From: JBBSEZ01 sp038239195 | GTDB lineage: Bacteria; Planctomycetota; Planctomycetia; Gemmatales; Gemmataceae | Direction of reading: 5' to 3' | DNA length: 48,335 bases | NCBI GenBank assembly: GCA_038239195.1 | Contig: JBBSEZ010000015.1 | Span: 1 to 48,335 of the forward strand | Shown here: positions 1 through 7,700 of the stretch, in pieces | Layout of the letters: the number at the start of each line of letters is the position of its first letter | How positions within the stretch are numbered: position 1 is the first letter of the stretch | Translations under genes and position numbers: made by a program | Notes under the pieces: model-generated | What the model saw: only the letters and a program-made list of their open reading frames with translations | What the model was told of the DNA's origin: nothing | Databases searched by the model: none

Positions 1-27
1 CGCGACGAGCCGAGCTCGTCGGCTAAA
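1..27. repeat. Partial GC-rich hairpin repeat at window edge
   Basis: Bases 4-10 and 14-20 form a 7-bp stem (GACGAGC/GCTCGTC) around a 3-base loop. The first 27 bases match the right arm of the large hairpin at 35653-35680 at about 24 of 27 positions, which suggests the window opens inside another copy of the same intergenic repeat. It could act as a terminator for a gene to the left. Confidence 0.45.
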
Positions 28-141
28 TAGGGCACAATCCTGCGGTGCGACCCAGGGGCCGTTCGCCTAGAATAGGGAGGAGGGGCAAGGTCGGGCGCCG
101 CCCTCAAAACCGTACGTGGGCCCGTTCTCGGGGGTGTTGTC

Positions 142-1917
142 ATGGCCCTGTCGAAAGAGCAGATCGAGCGGCAGATGAAGGAGGCCGAGGAGCTTCTGTT
201 CTCCGGCCCGCAAGCGCTGGGGTTCGCCAAGGGGATGTTCTTCGGCCACTTCAACTCCCGGCTTCTCTTCCCCTATCCGCAGCTCTCCCGCGAGGCCCAC
301 GAGGCCACCGAGCGCTCCCTCGCCGAGGTGCGCCAGTACTGCAACGACCACGTAGACGCCACCGCCATCGACCGTAACTCCGCCATCCCCGACGAGGTGG
401 TGGCCGGGCTGGGCAAACTGGGCGTGCTCGGCATGACTGCTCCGGCGGAGTACGGCGGGCGCGCCTTCTCGCAGTTTGCCTACACCAAGGTCATGGAGAT
501 CATCGGCGGGCACTGCGCCGCGACGGCGGTGTTCACCAACGCGCACCACAGCATCGGCATCCGGGCACTGCTGCTCTACGGCACCGAGGAGCAGAAGAAG
601 CGCTGGCTGCCCCCACTGGTCAAGGGCGAGAAGCTGGCTGCGTTCGCCCTGACCGAGCCGGAGGCGGGCTCCGACGCCGGCAACGTGCAGACGACGGCAA
701 CGCCGACGGCCGACGGCAAGGCCTACGTCCTCAATGGCACCAAGCGCTGGATCACCAACGGCGGGATCGCCGACGTGCTGACGGTGATGGCGCGCACCCC
801 CGGCATCGGCCCCGACAAGAAGAAACAGATCACCGCCTTCCTCGTCACGCCGGACCTGCCCGGCTTCAAGGTGCTGGAAAAGCGGATGGAGAAGGTCGGC
901 ATTCGCGGCACGGCGACGGGCCGGCTGGCGTTCGAGAACATGGTGGTGCCCGCCGAGAACATCCTGGGCAAGCCCGGCAAGGGACTGCGGATCGCGCTGC
1001 ACGTCCTCGACTTTGGCCGGACGACGTTCGGGGCGAGTTGCACGGGCGTGGCCAAGGTACTGCTAAAGGCGGCCTGCACGCACGCCAAGAAGCGCGTGCA
1101 GTTCGAGCAGCCACTGAGCGAGTTCGAGCTGGTCAAGAAGAAGATCGCCTACGCGGCCGCCCACGCCTTCGCGATGGAGGCGACGACGGCGGAGTGCGCC
1201 AGCTTCATCGACCGAGGCTTCGAGGACTACATGCTCGAGACGGCCATGCTCAAGGTGTGGTCCACCGAGGCGCTGTGGCAGATCGTCAACGACACCATCC
1301 AGATCTACGGCGGCAAGGCGTTCTTCACCGACGAGCCCTACGAGCGGATGATGCGCGATGCGCGCCTGAACCAGATCGGCGAAGGCGCCAACGACGTCTT
1401 GCGGGCGTTCATCGTCGTCTACGGCCTGAAGCCGGTGGCCGACCAGCTCCTCAAGGTCAAGGACGCGCTGTCGCACCCGTTCACGCGGTTCGGCACGCTG
1501 CTGAGCTTCGGCGGCAAGCAGTTGTGGGCGCGCGTGACGACGCCGGACGTGCCGGTGCGCGCCGCCGCGCTGCGCCCGGCGGCGAAGGACCTGGGGGCGC
1601 GGGTGCGCGACTTCAGCCTGGCGGTGCAGGCGATGGCGATCAAGCACCAGATCCAGTTGCCGTTCCGGCAGTATGTTTTGGAGCGCCTCGCCGACGCCGC
1701 CTGCGAGCTGTACGCCTCGAGCTGCACGCTGGCGCGGCTCGATCATCTGATGACGCTGGGGAACGGAAACGTGGAGGAGGTGGGGCGCGACGTGACGGCG
1801 GGGCGCTACTTCCTGAAGCTGTCGGACCGGCGGGTGAAGCAGTGTCTGGCGGCGCTGCACGACAACGACGACAAGTGGACGACGCAGGCGGCGGACGCGA
1901 TGCTGGGGCGGTATTGA
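142..1917 (+). CDS. Acyl-CoA dehydrogenase (long/very-long-chain type)
   Basis: A 591-residue FAD-dependent acyl-CoA dehydrogenase, which introduces the alpha-beta double bond in beta-oxidation and passes electrons to ETF. The usual order is visible: a helical N-domain, a central FAD-binding segment with FALTEPEAGSDAG (about residues 171-183) and WITNGG, and a C-terminal helical domain with YGGKAF and the IGEGANDVLR motif. E414 in that motif lies where the catalytic base of the SCAD/MCAD class sits. The extra C-terminal region of about 150 residues is typical of the VLCAD/ACAD9-like branch, which is longer than the roughly 380 residues of short-chain enzymes. The ATG follows a GC-rich leader without a strong Shine-Dalgarno. 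The interrupted gene starting at 1950 lies just downstream on the same strand. The subclass is inferred from length; the family is certain. Confidence 0.93.
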   Translation: MALSKEQIERQMKEAEELLFSGPQALGFAKGMFFGHFNSRLLFPYPQLSREAHEATERSLAEVRQYCNDHVDATAIDRNSAIPDEVVAGLGKLGVLGMTAPAEYGGRAFSQFAYTKVMEIIGGHCAATAVFTNAHHSIGIRALLLYGTEEQKKRWLPPLVKGEKLAAFALTEPEAGSDAGNVQTTATPTADGKAYVLNGTKRWITNGGIADVLTVMARTPGIGPDKKKQITAFLVTPDLPGFKVLEKRMEKVGIRGTATGRLAFENMVVPAENILGKPGKGLRIALHVLDFGRTTFGASCTGVAKVLLKAACTHAKKRVQFEQPLSEFELVKKKIAYAAAHAFAMEATTAECASFIDRGFEDYMLETAMLKVWSTEALWQIVNDTIQIYGGKAFFTDEPYERMMRDARLNQIGEGANDVLRAFIVVYGLKPVADQLLKVKDALSHPFTRFGTLLSFGGKQLWARVTTPDVPVRAAALRPAAKDLGARVRDFSLAVQAMAIKHQIQLPFRQYVLERLADAACELYASSCTLARLDHLMTLGNGNVEEVGRDVTAGRYFLKLSDRRVKQCLAALHDNDDKWTTQAADAMLGRY

Positions 1918-1949
1918 GCCGCCGGCGGCATTATGCGAGGCTTCGGCAA

Positions 1950-2162
1950 ATGACGCAACCCGCTTCACCGGCCCTGTCCTTGTGGCAAAACCTGGTCGCG
2001 GCCCACAACTCGTTCGCCCAGGCACCCCGCGAGTTCCTCACGAACGGGGGAGATCGCATCGCGGTGTTACGGCCGGCCTTGCGAGGGCCGGAACGGGCAA
2101 CGGCGCTGGTTGTCGCTCGCTCCCTCTCTCAGGCGGAGTTGTCGCAACTGTTTCCGGAGTTA
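1950..2162 (+). pseudogene. N-terminal half of gene split by IS630 element
   Basis: This frame opens with ATG (MTQPASPALSLWQNLVAA) and runs into the insertion, where it ends in a stop at 2175-2177 inside the element. Codon 2160-2162 is TTA, and the TA at 2161-2162 is the presumed target. Joining base 2162 to 3524 gives an uninterrupted frame of 161 residues (junction ...ELV-FLAGFSHG). I do not recognise the intact product. It is small, charged and helical in the second half, without membrane segments or a signal peptide. It lies 32 bases after the acyl-CoA dehydrogenase and may have been co-transcribed with it. Confidence 0.7.
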
Positions 2163-2181
2163 GTGCCTTGCCCATGATTTA

Positions 2182-2209
2182 TTGAAAGGTTGGCGGCGGG
2201 CCCTACACT
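2182..2209 (+). promoter_or_regulatory. Predicted sigma70 promoter of the transposase
   Basis: TTGAAA (2182-2187), a 16-base spacer and TACACT (2204-2209) sit just inside the left end of the element. They are followed by AGGAGG at 2232-2237 and the transposase ATG at 2250. The position is right for a transposase promoter. Confidence 0.5.
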
Positions 2210-2249
2210 GGGAACAGTTTCGTTGATTCCCAGGAGGAAGACATCGGCG

Positions 2250-3400
2250 ATGAACAAGAAGTATGTGGTGAAACTGACCGATGAGGAGCGGCAAGGCCTG
2301 GAGGCACTGGTGAGCCAGGGCAAAGCGGCTGCCCGAAAGATCACCCGCGCCTGGGTCCTGCTCAAGGCGGATGCCGCCGCTGGTCCGGCCTGGCCCGATG
2401 AGCAGGTCCGCACCACCTTTGCTGTCGGCCTGGCTACCACCTGTCGCGTGCGCCAGGCCTTCGTCGAAGAGGGCTTGGAGGCCGTCCTCACTCGCAGCCC
2501 CAAGTCGCGGCATCGCCGCCGCAAGCTCGATGGCGAACAGGAGGCCCACCTGATCGCCCTGGCCTGCAGCAAGCCGCCCCCCCGGACGAAGGCGTTGGAC
2601 CATTCGCTTGCTGGCCGAGAAGATGGTCGAACTGCAATACGCCGATCGCGCCTGCCCGGAGACCGTGCGGCAGACGCTCAAAAAACGAACTCAAGCCGTG
2701 GCTGGTGAAGATGTGGTGCATCCCACCCAAGGCCAACGGCGAGTTCGTGTGGCGCATGGAAGCAATCCTGGAGCTCTACAAACTCCCCTACGACCCGCTT
2801 TTCCCCGTGGCGTGCGTGGACGAAGCGAGCAAGCAGTTGGTGGGCGAAGTGCGGCAACCGCAGGAGATGCAACCGGGACAGGTGCGGCGGCGGGACGGCG
2901 AATACGAGCGTAAGGGGACGTGCAATCTCTTTATGTTCTTCGAGCCGCTGCGGGGGTGGCGGCGCGTGTGGGTGACGGACCAGCGGCGCAAGGTCGAATG
3001 GGCCCACTGCGTCAAGGAACTGCTGGACGTGTATTACCCCAAGGCGATCAAGGCCCGGCTGGCGTGCGACAACCTGAACACGCACACGGGCGGAGCGCTG
3101 TACCAAGCGTTCGCCACCAAGGAAGCCAAGAGGCTGTGTGATCGGCTGGAGTTTCATCCGACCACCAAGCACGGCAGTTGGCTGAACATGGCCGAGATGG
3201 AGTTGAGCGTGCTGTCGGGGCAATGTTTGGACAGGCGGATGCAGAGCAAGGAACTGGTGGTCGGCGAGGTGGCCGCGTGGGAAGCGGAACGCAACCGAAT
3301 GGAAGCGAAGGTGCGGTGGCGCTTCACGACGGAGAACGCCCGCATCAAGCTCGAGAAGCTCTACCCCGTGCTGGAGTACCCGAAGCAGCCGAAGGCATGA
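2250..3400 (+). pseudogene. IS630-family transposase, two frameshifts
   Basis: The reading frame begins MNKKYVVKLTDEERQ after AGGAGG (2232-2237), with an N-terminal helix-turn-helix region typical of IS630. It then needs a +1 shift in a run of seven C (2577-2583) and another shift in a run of six A (2680-2685). Read through both, the protein continues with the DDE core of IS630: VACVDEAS (first Asp), ACDNLNTH (second Asp) and HGSWLNMAEMEL (Glu), all in the final frame from about 2705. All catalytic residues are present, but no single frame links them to the DNA-binding domain. The family has examples of programmed frameshifting, but two same-direction shifts are unlikely to be programmed, so I call it inactivated unless the homopolymer lengths are sequencing errors. 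Confidence 0.85.
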
Positions 3401-3458
3401 CCAGCGGAGTGGCCGCACCATTCAATAAATGCTGGACAGCCGTTGTGTACGTGCGGAC

Positions 3459-3504
3459 AGGTGAAGGGTTGACCTCAAGCGCTTTTTCCGTCAACCCTTC
3501 ACCT
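3459..3504. terminator. Perfect 15-bp hairpin at right end of IS
   Basis: AGGTGAAGGGTTGAC at 3459-3473 pairs perfectly with its inverse at 3490-3504 around a 16-base loop that contains TTTTT. It may be a terminator downstream of the transposase or the arms of a small nested element. Confidence 0.5.
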
Positions 3505-3523
3505 TTCGATAGCCACGGTACTA

Positions 3524-3796
3524 GTGTTCCTGGCCGGCTTCTCGCATGGCTCGATCAGGACCGTGCGCGAGCTCATCCTCTCCCTCCCGCGCGACTTGGT
3601 GCTGGGGCGCATCGAGCAGGAGACAGAGCCTTTGTTGCGGGAGGGAACCTACGACGAGTATCGCCGCTTCCTCGAACTGTACGAACACCTGGATGAGCGG
3701 CTGACCGCGAACCTGGCGCGGCGCGCCGCCTCGCACCCTGATGCAGACATTCGCGAGGCGGGCGAAGACTATCTTCTGCGGCCGGCGCGACGGTAG
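3524..3796 (+). pseudogene. C-terminal half of gene split by IS630 element
   Basis: This is the continuation of the gene that starts at 1950. It begins directly after the right-hand TA (3522-3523) with GTG TTC CTG GCC, which reads V-F-L-A in the frame set by the left half. The residues include RTVRELILSLPRD and a charged helical segment ending DYLLRPARR. It has no Shine-Dalgarno of its own, so it is probably not translated unless GTG 3524 is used. I see no recognisable domain. Confidence 0.65.
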
Positions 3797-3896
3797 CCCC
3801 GGCCCACAGGAACGTACAAGCCTCTGGGTTGAACTGGGGGGGGCCTTCGTAGCATCTCGGCGTCCAGGCGGGCGCCAAGAACGTCTCGGCCGTCCG

Positions 3897-4504
3897 CTAC
3901 TCCGAGCGATCGTCCAACGCTGCCAGATTGGTCAAATGCCGGCTCAGCGTTTTCCCGTCGCCCGGCTCGTGGAGCGTTGCGTCGTAGTAGTAGGCCTCTC
4001 CGTGTTCGTAGCGTTTTTGCACGGCGTTCATGAACCTTCGGGCGCAACGGAGGACCGTTTCGATGACTTCCCGGCTGGGAGCGAGGACGGTGGAAGTCCC
4101 ATCGTAAAGTGCGGGGGTCGTGTGAAGGGCGTTGTGGGCGCTGACCTGGTTGCGAAGGTTGAGAAAGGGACTCATATGACCCCTGAGTTCGCTGAGCAGG
4201 TCGCCGAGTTCATCGCCGAGAGAGGGGCAATCCGCCTTGACCACATAAACCAGGCGATCAAGGCAGAGGTTTTCGTCCTTTCCGCCCCGCTGGGTGGCGG
4301 AGTCGAGCAGCCGGAAGATCGACAACGCGACATCGTGCGGAGGAGACGTTGGAAGGTGCCGAAGACGATGCAGCCGAAACGGTTCAGCAAATCGATGCGT
4401 TGAGGTGATGAGCCGAACAGTTGCCGGTTCAAGCGCCAGACGGAGTGAACGTTCTGCACTTCTTGCCAAAGCGGACGGTACACGGCAGCGATAGAAGAAG
4501 GCAT
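3897..4504 (-). pseudogene. HEPN/AbiU2-like protein, frameshifted
   Basis: Two overlapping minus-strand frames together spell one HEPN domain of the AbiU2 type. The first starts MPSSIAAVYRPLWQEVQNVH at 4504 and runs through FGSSPQRIDLLNRFGCIVFG. The second picks up at HDVALSIFRLLDSA and ends at 3897. The join is a single-base shift at about 4335-4350. The second frame contains RNQVSAHN, an R-x5-H motif matching the RX4-6H catalytic signature of HEPN ribonucleases. AbiU2 relatives are linked to phage abortive infection. No antitoxin-like partner adjoins it. It lies between an IS element and other accessory genes, which fits a decayed defence gene. The family assignment is by recall of the motif pattern and needs a profile search. 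Confidence 0.55.
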
Positions 4505-4661
4505 CGGGTGGCCCCGGGAATGGTCATAAGCAGTTTCTCCTTGTGAAAAGCACACTGTTAGGAGGTGGAACTCTGGGGACAGGTTCGCGCCAGCCAGGGC
4601 GACATGCGCGGCGGGATCGCCCGCTGTCGCCTTTCTCCTATTCGCTCGCCTCGGGCTGAGC

Positions 4662-4667
4662 TACAAT
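4662..4667 (+). promoter_or_regulatory. Possible -10 box upstream of zinc-ribbon gene
   Basis: TACAAT lies 48 bases before the ATG at 4715. A convincing -35 element is not evident (TATTCG is 17 bases upstream), so this is tentative. Confidence 0.3.
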
Positions 4668-4714
4668 GCCCCAGCCTCAGTCCCGTCTGTCCCGTGAGCT
4701 GACCGGGGGAATGC

Positions 4715-5315
4715 ATGGCCAAGCACCAATACCACTATCGGTGTCCAAGGTGCGGCGAGCAATTTGAGTTCAAGAAGCGTGTGACGCTGACCAGGCGGAC
4801 ATGCTCAAGGTGCGGCCTCGATGTCTCCCCCGACGAGATTGATCGGCAAGAGGAGGAGCGGATCGCGTGGCAACGAGCGGACCTCCGAAGGCAGCAACTC
4901 GAAGAGGATGGGCGCATCGCGTGGCAACGAGCGGACCTCCGAAGGCAGCAAGCAGCTGTCCGGCGGCAGCGGTTGTTGTTCTCTTGCGGTTGTGTGGGGC
5001 TCGCCGTGTGTGCGGCTGCCGGGGCCCTCATTTTCGTTCGGTCAATAAACTTGGCCCTGCCAGCCAAATCTTTCGTCGGCCGCGAAGCCGCCCATCGCCA
5101 AGCCCAAAGATGAGGCCCCCAAGGCAAAGACTGAGCCGACACCGAAGGACGAAGAGGATGCGACGGCGGGCTTGCTCGTTGCACGCGATCTGCTAATCCG
5201 GCACCAAGAGAAGAAGGGGCTGGCCAAACTGGATGCTGTGATGAAGAAGTATCCGGGGACACGGGCCGCCCGTGAGGCCTCCGCGTGGGCGGATGAACTG
5301 AAGAGGCGAAAGTAG
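4715..5315 (+). pseudogene. Zinc-ribbon single-pass membrane protein, frameshifted
   Basis: The N-terminus (YRCPRCGEQFEFKKR ... RTCSRCG) has two CXXC knuckles at about residues 10-33. A charged helix duplicated in tandem follows (RIAWQRADLRRQQ twice), then one hydrophobic segment (LFSCGCVGLAVCAAAGALIFV). The frame that starts at 4715 stops at 5113. After a one-base shift at about 5060-5090 a clearly protein-like tail appears: a lysine/proline-rich linker (PIAKPKDEAPKAK), then a helical unit with RDLLIRHQEKKGLAKLDAV and KKYPGTRAAREAS, ending at the TAG at 5313-5315. The tail resembles the short TPR-like C-termini common in planctomycete membrane proteins. Either the gene is broken or one base is wrong in the sequence. 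Function unknown. Confidence 0.6.
4862..4951 (+). repeat. 54-bp in-frame duplication with 36 identical bases
   Basis: Bases 4862-4897 and 4916-4951 are identical over 36 bp, with a period of 54 bp (18 codons). The repeat duplicates an amphipathic charged helix in the zinc-ribbon protein and implies recent slippage or unequal recombination. Confidence 0.85.
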
Positions 5316-5369
5316 TCCGCTCCCTCCCGACATTTCTCCGTGTCCGCGCAGACCCGGAGGACGGATCGG

Positions 5370-5762
5370 CTACGCGCGTGCGAGGGGAGGCGACTTCGTC
5401 GGGTCATCCTGGAAGGTCCAGCAGACGGTCTTTCCCAGAGCGGCAGCGACCCGGTAGAGAGTGTCCACGGTTGGGTTCTCGGTGCGTCCGTTCTCCAGCC
5501 TGGAGAGGGTGGCCTCGGCGATGCCCGTACGCTCCTCCATGTCGCGGAGGGTGAGGTTCTGCCGCAGGCGCTCTTGCTTGAAACACGCCGCGAGCTGGTG
5601 AAGCGAGAGCAATTCCCCCAGAGGGACGAAGCTCGCGTGCCCGCCTTCCGCAAGTAGTTGCTCGGGGCTTGGCTTCTCCCGCTGGTAGCGTTCGCGGTCG
5701 GCCTTGAGGCGGGCGGCCTCCTCCGGCGTTCGGTCGATCTTGCGGTGGACGTGCTGGGTCAT
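5370..5762 (-). CDS. XRE-family HTH antitoxin
   Basis: A 130-residue protein starting MTQHVHRKIDRTPEE. The C-terminal half is a classic Xre/Cro helix-turn-helix: QERLRQNLTLRDMEERTG, then IAEATLSRLENGR, then TVDTLYRVAAALGK, at about residues 63-115. The N-terminal half is a charged extension. The ATG (5760-5762) overlaps the stop of the upstream toxin gene in an ATGA junction, so the two are translationally coupled in toxin-first order as in HigBA-type modules. The DNA-binding domain should repress the shared promoter upstream of the toxin and neutralise the toxin by binding. A longer frame exists upstream, but it lies wholly within the toxin gene and is rejected. Confidence 0.85.
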   Translation of the reverse strand: MTQHVHRKIDRTPEEAARLKADRERYQREKPSPEQLLAEGGHASFVPLGELLSLHQLAACFKQERLRQNLTLRDMEERTGIAEATLSRLENGRTENPTVDTLYRVAAALGKTVCWTFQDDPTKSPPLARA

Positions 5763-6040
5763 CGCTTTTTCCTCCTCCGGGGAGGCACTTCGTAGGCGGT
5801 CACCGGGTAAATGGTTCGCGGGTCGTCCTCGACGTGCTCCCACACAACGAGGATGTGTTTCCCGCTCTCCGTCCACCCGAACGTCGCGGGCCGGCCGGAC
5901 GAATCGCTCGGCACCGTCTCGTTGCTCGGATCACTCACAACGTCTGCCACGTCGTCCTTCGTGATGCCGTGCTCCGCGATGTGGGCACAGTTGCCGTCCG
6001 GTTCCTCTTCCAAGTCCCAGATGATTACCGGCTCAATCAC
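5759..6040 (-). CDS. Putative toxin (BrnT/HigB-like RNase fold) of TA pair
   Basis: A 93-residue protein starting at GTG 6040 behind a strong AGGAGG seven bases upstream. The sequence MIEPVIIWDLEEEPDGN, HIAEHGITKDDVADVV and the repeated beta-strand pattern ending YPVTAYEV with a basic tail resemble small BrnT/RelE-like ribonuclease toxins seen next to HTH antitoxins in planctomycetes. GITKDDVADVVSDP is the most diagnostic stretch. The arrangement (short beta-rich protein, 4-bp overlap with an HTH protein, own promoter) supports a toxin-antitoxin call even if the exact toxin family is unsure. The predicted activity is mRNA cleavage. Confidence 0.7.
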   Translation of the reverse strand: MIEPVIIWDLEEEPDGNCAHIAEHGITKDDVADVVSDPSNETVPSDSSGRPATFGWTESGKHILVVWEHVEDDPRTIYPVTAYEVPPRRRKKR

Positions 6041-6090
6041 GGCTTCGCCTCCTACACGTCCTCGTGCCGGCGTGCCAGTATTCTTGATTT

Positions 6091-6118
6091 ATAATACAAT
6101 AAGGCGTTGCGGAGTCAA
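6091..6118 (-). promoter_or_regulatory. Strong predicted sigma70 promoter of the TA operon
   Basis: On the minus strand, TTGACT (complement of 6113-6118), a 16-base spacer and TATTAT (complement of 6091-6096) sit about 50 bases upstream of the toxin start. This is one of the few AT-rich islands in the window. The antitoxin probably binds here, but no clear operator palindrome is visible. Confidence 0.7.
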
Positions 6119-6209
6119 GAGGCCTACGCGAAACAAGGCTGGTGAAGCGGATACCGACATCCTCGCGGCGGGCGAAGACGTCGGCCTCGGCCCATTCGAT
6201 CGCCTGACC

Positions 6210-7700
6210 TCACACGAACGGATACATGTTCTTCTTCCTCGCATCGCACAGCCCCGCCGGGTTGTACGCCGCGATCTCCCGCGCCACCTCGCGCGCCAGC
6301 CCCTCCGCGTCCCCCGGCACGTGCCCGTGCTCTCCCGTCATGCCCACCACCGCCTCATGCCCACGGAACACCGCCTCCCGGAACGGCGGGTGGTGCGAGA
6401 ACAGAAACTCGTCGTCCTCCCCCACCTTGCCCTCCCGCCGCCGCGTCTCCGCCTGGATCGCGCCGGCGAAATAGTACATGACGAACGCCGCCAGCACGTC
6501 GAAGCGCCGGAACGATCGATAGCACCCATGCACCAGCTGATCGACGAACGCGACCTCGCGCAGCAGGCGCCGCTCGTAGCCTACCAGTTCCCCCTCCAGC
6601 GACGCCTTGCCCCAGTGCCGGCCCAGGGCTCGCCCCAGCCGGCCGATGGTCAACAAGGTGTGCGCGTTCCCGGAGCTGAACAGCGGGTCGAGGAAGTAGG
6701 CCGCGTGCGCCAAGAGCGCCCAGTCCTCGCCGGCCACCCGACGCGCCTGCCGTTGCATGCGCCGCGTCCGCACCCACGGCTGCACCGGCCTCGCCCTCGC
6801 AAACTGCCGCGCCACCGATGGCCACCGGCGCAGGTAGCGCTCGAACTCGACCTCGGGCGCAATCGTCTCGTCCGGCCGGGAAACGTCGCCGTTGAGGGCG
6901 AAGCCGGCGCTGGTCACGCCGTTGTTGAAGCGCAGCACCCACATCCAGCCCTTGTCGAAGACGTGGTGCAGCGCCGCGTCGTCGCAGCGGTAGGGGTGGG
7001 CGGAAGTGTCGCCGCCCGCCTCAACGTACAGGCTTCCCCACAATTCGACGTCCGTGAAGTGGTTGAAGACCGTCCAGGAGCTCGTGTGTAACTCGGAGGG
7101 GCTGGTGTCGATGTCGAGCGCCCGACAAAGTACGCCAGCGGGGCCCGTCGCGTCGATGACGAAATCGGCCGTCGCCAGCACTTCCTCGCCGAGTCGGCTT
7201 CCGCGCAACTTCCAGGGACGGTCCCTTTCGAGGGAGGTTATCTCCGTCCGATCGTAATAGGGTACGCCCGCGGCGAGCGCCTCCTGCAACACGAAGTGGT
7301 CGAAGTGCTCGCGGAACCAGTGCGTGTCGGCCACCTCGTCGTTGGGGCTGGCAGCCACCAGCAGTTCGTTGCCGTGGTCGGGCCGCGCCTGAAACTCGCG
7401 CCCCTCCTCGTGGCGCATGAACGTGAAGCCGCGCTTCAGCCCGCAGGCCAGGTGCGGGTAGGTGCGCTGCCAGCGGCCCCACTCGGTCAACGGCCACAGG
7501 CGCGGCAGGTCGTACTCGCGGCTCAGTTCCTCCAGGGCGAGGTTGCTGACCGGCGTGGACGACTCCCCCACCGCGAAGCGCGGGTGCGTGCCACGCTCCA
7601 GCAACACGACGCTGCGGCCCACCCGGCGCAGCACCAGCGCCATCAGGCTCCCGGCAAACCCGGCCCCCAGGATCGCCACGTCGGCACGCTCGCGAATCAT
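6210..7700 (-). CDS. FAD-dependent halogenase-like monooxygenase
   Basis: A 496-residue flavoprotein of the tryptophan-halogenase superfamily. Visible features are the Rossmann FAD motif GAGFAGS (residues 12-18), VLLERG (the NAD/FAD ribose strand), GESSTP (45-50), DATGP (183-187) and GWMWVLRF (251-258). The last lies where halogenases have WxWxIP; both Trp residues are kept, but Ile-Pro is replaced by Leu-Arg. K89 in CGLKRGFTF could correspond to the catalytic Lys of PrnA-type halogenases. The start ATG overlaps the stop of the radical SAM gene by 4 bp. It could halogenate a carrier-bound, peptide or lipid substrate, or act as a non-halogenating oxidoreductase, since the motif is not perfect. 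A separate flavin reductase would be needed and is not in this cluster. Confidence 0.75.
   Translation of the reverse strand: MIRERADVAILGAGFAGSLMALVLRRVGRSVVLLERGTHPRFAVGESSTPVSNLALEELSREYDLPRLWPLTEWGRWQRTYPHLACGLKRGFTFMRHEEGREFQARPDHGNELLVAASPNDEVADTHWFREHFDHFVLQEALAAGVPYYDRTEITSLERDRPWKLRGSRLGEEVLATADFVIDATGPAGVLCRALDIDTSPSELHTSSWTVFNHFTDVELWGSLYVEAGGDTSAHPYRCDDAALHHVFDKGWMWVLRFNNGVTSAGFALNGDVSRPDETIAPEVEFERYLRRWPSVARQFARARPVQPWVRTRRMQRQARRVAGEDWALLAHAAYFLDPLFSSGNAHTLLTIGRLGRALGRHWGKASLEGELVGYERRLLREVAFVDQLVHGCYRSFRRFDVLAAFVMYYFAGAIQAETRRREGKVGEDDEFLFSHHPPFREAVFRGHEAVVGMTGEHGHVPGDAEGLAREVAREIAAYNPAGLCDARKKNMYPFV

Larger units (their letters stand above)
2163..3521 (+). mobile_element. IS630-family insertion sequence with TA target duplication
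   Basis: A 1359-bp insertion is bracketed by TA at 2161-2162 and TA at 3522-3523, the dinucleotide duplicated by IS630/Tc1-type transposition. The outermost bases agree partially when inverted (GTGCCTTGCC against GTACCGTGGC, 7 of 10). A further inverted match of ATTTATTGAA lies at about 2177-2186 and 3421-3430. Between the inner repeat and the right end is a 15-bp perfect hairpin (3459-3473 with 3490-3504), so the right end may carry an extra small element or a terminator. The inferred boundaries rest mainly on restoration of the host reading frame. Confidence 0.8.

Noticed and set aside
67..1002. Long minus-strand open frame under the acyl-CoA dehydrogenase
   Set aside because: Antisense shadow of a well-supported gene in high-GC DNA; no domain pattern.
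2160..2681. Minus-strand frames inside the IS element
   Set aside because: Antisense of the transposase; no second IS gene is expected for IS630.
3430..3521. A separate nested MITE at the right end of the IS
   Set aside because: Flanking TAs and the 15-bp hairpin allow it, but the host frame is restored only if the whole of 2163-3523 is removed, so I treat it as part of one insertion.
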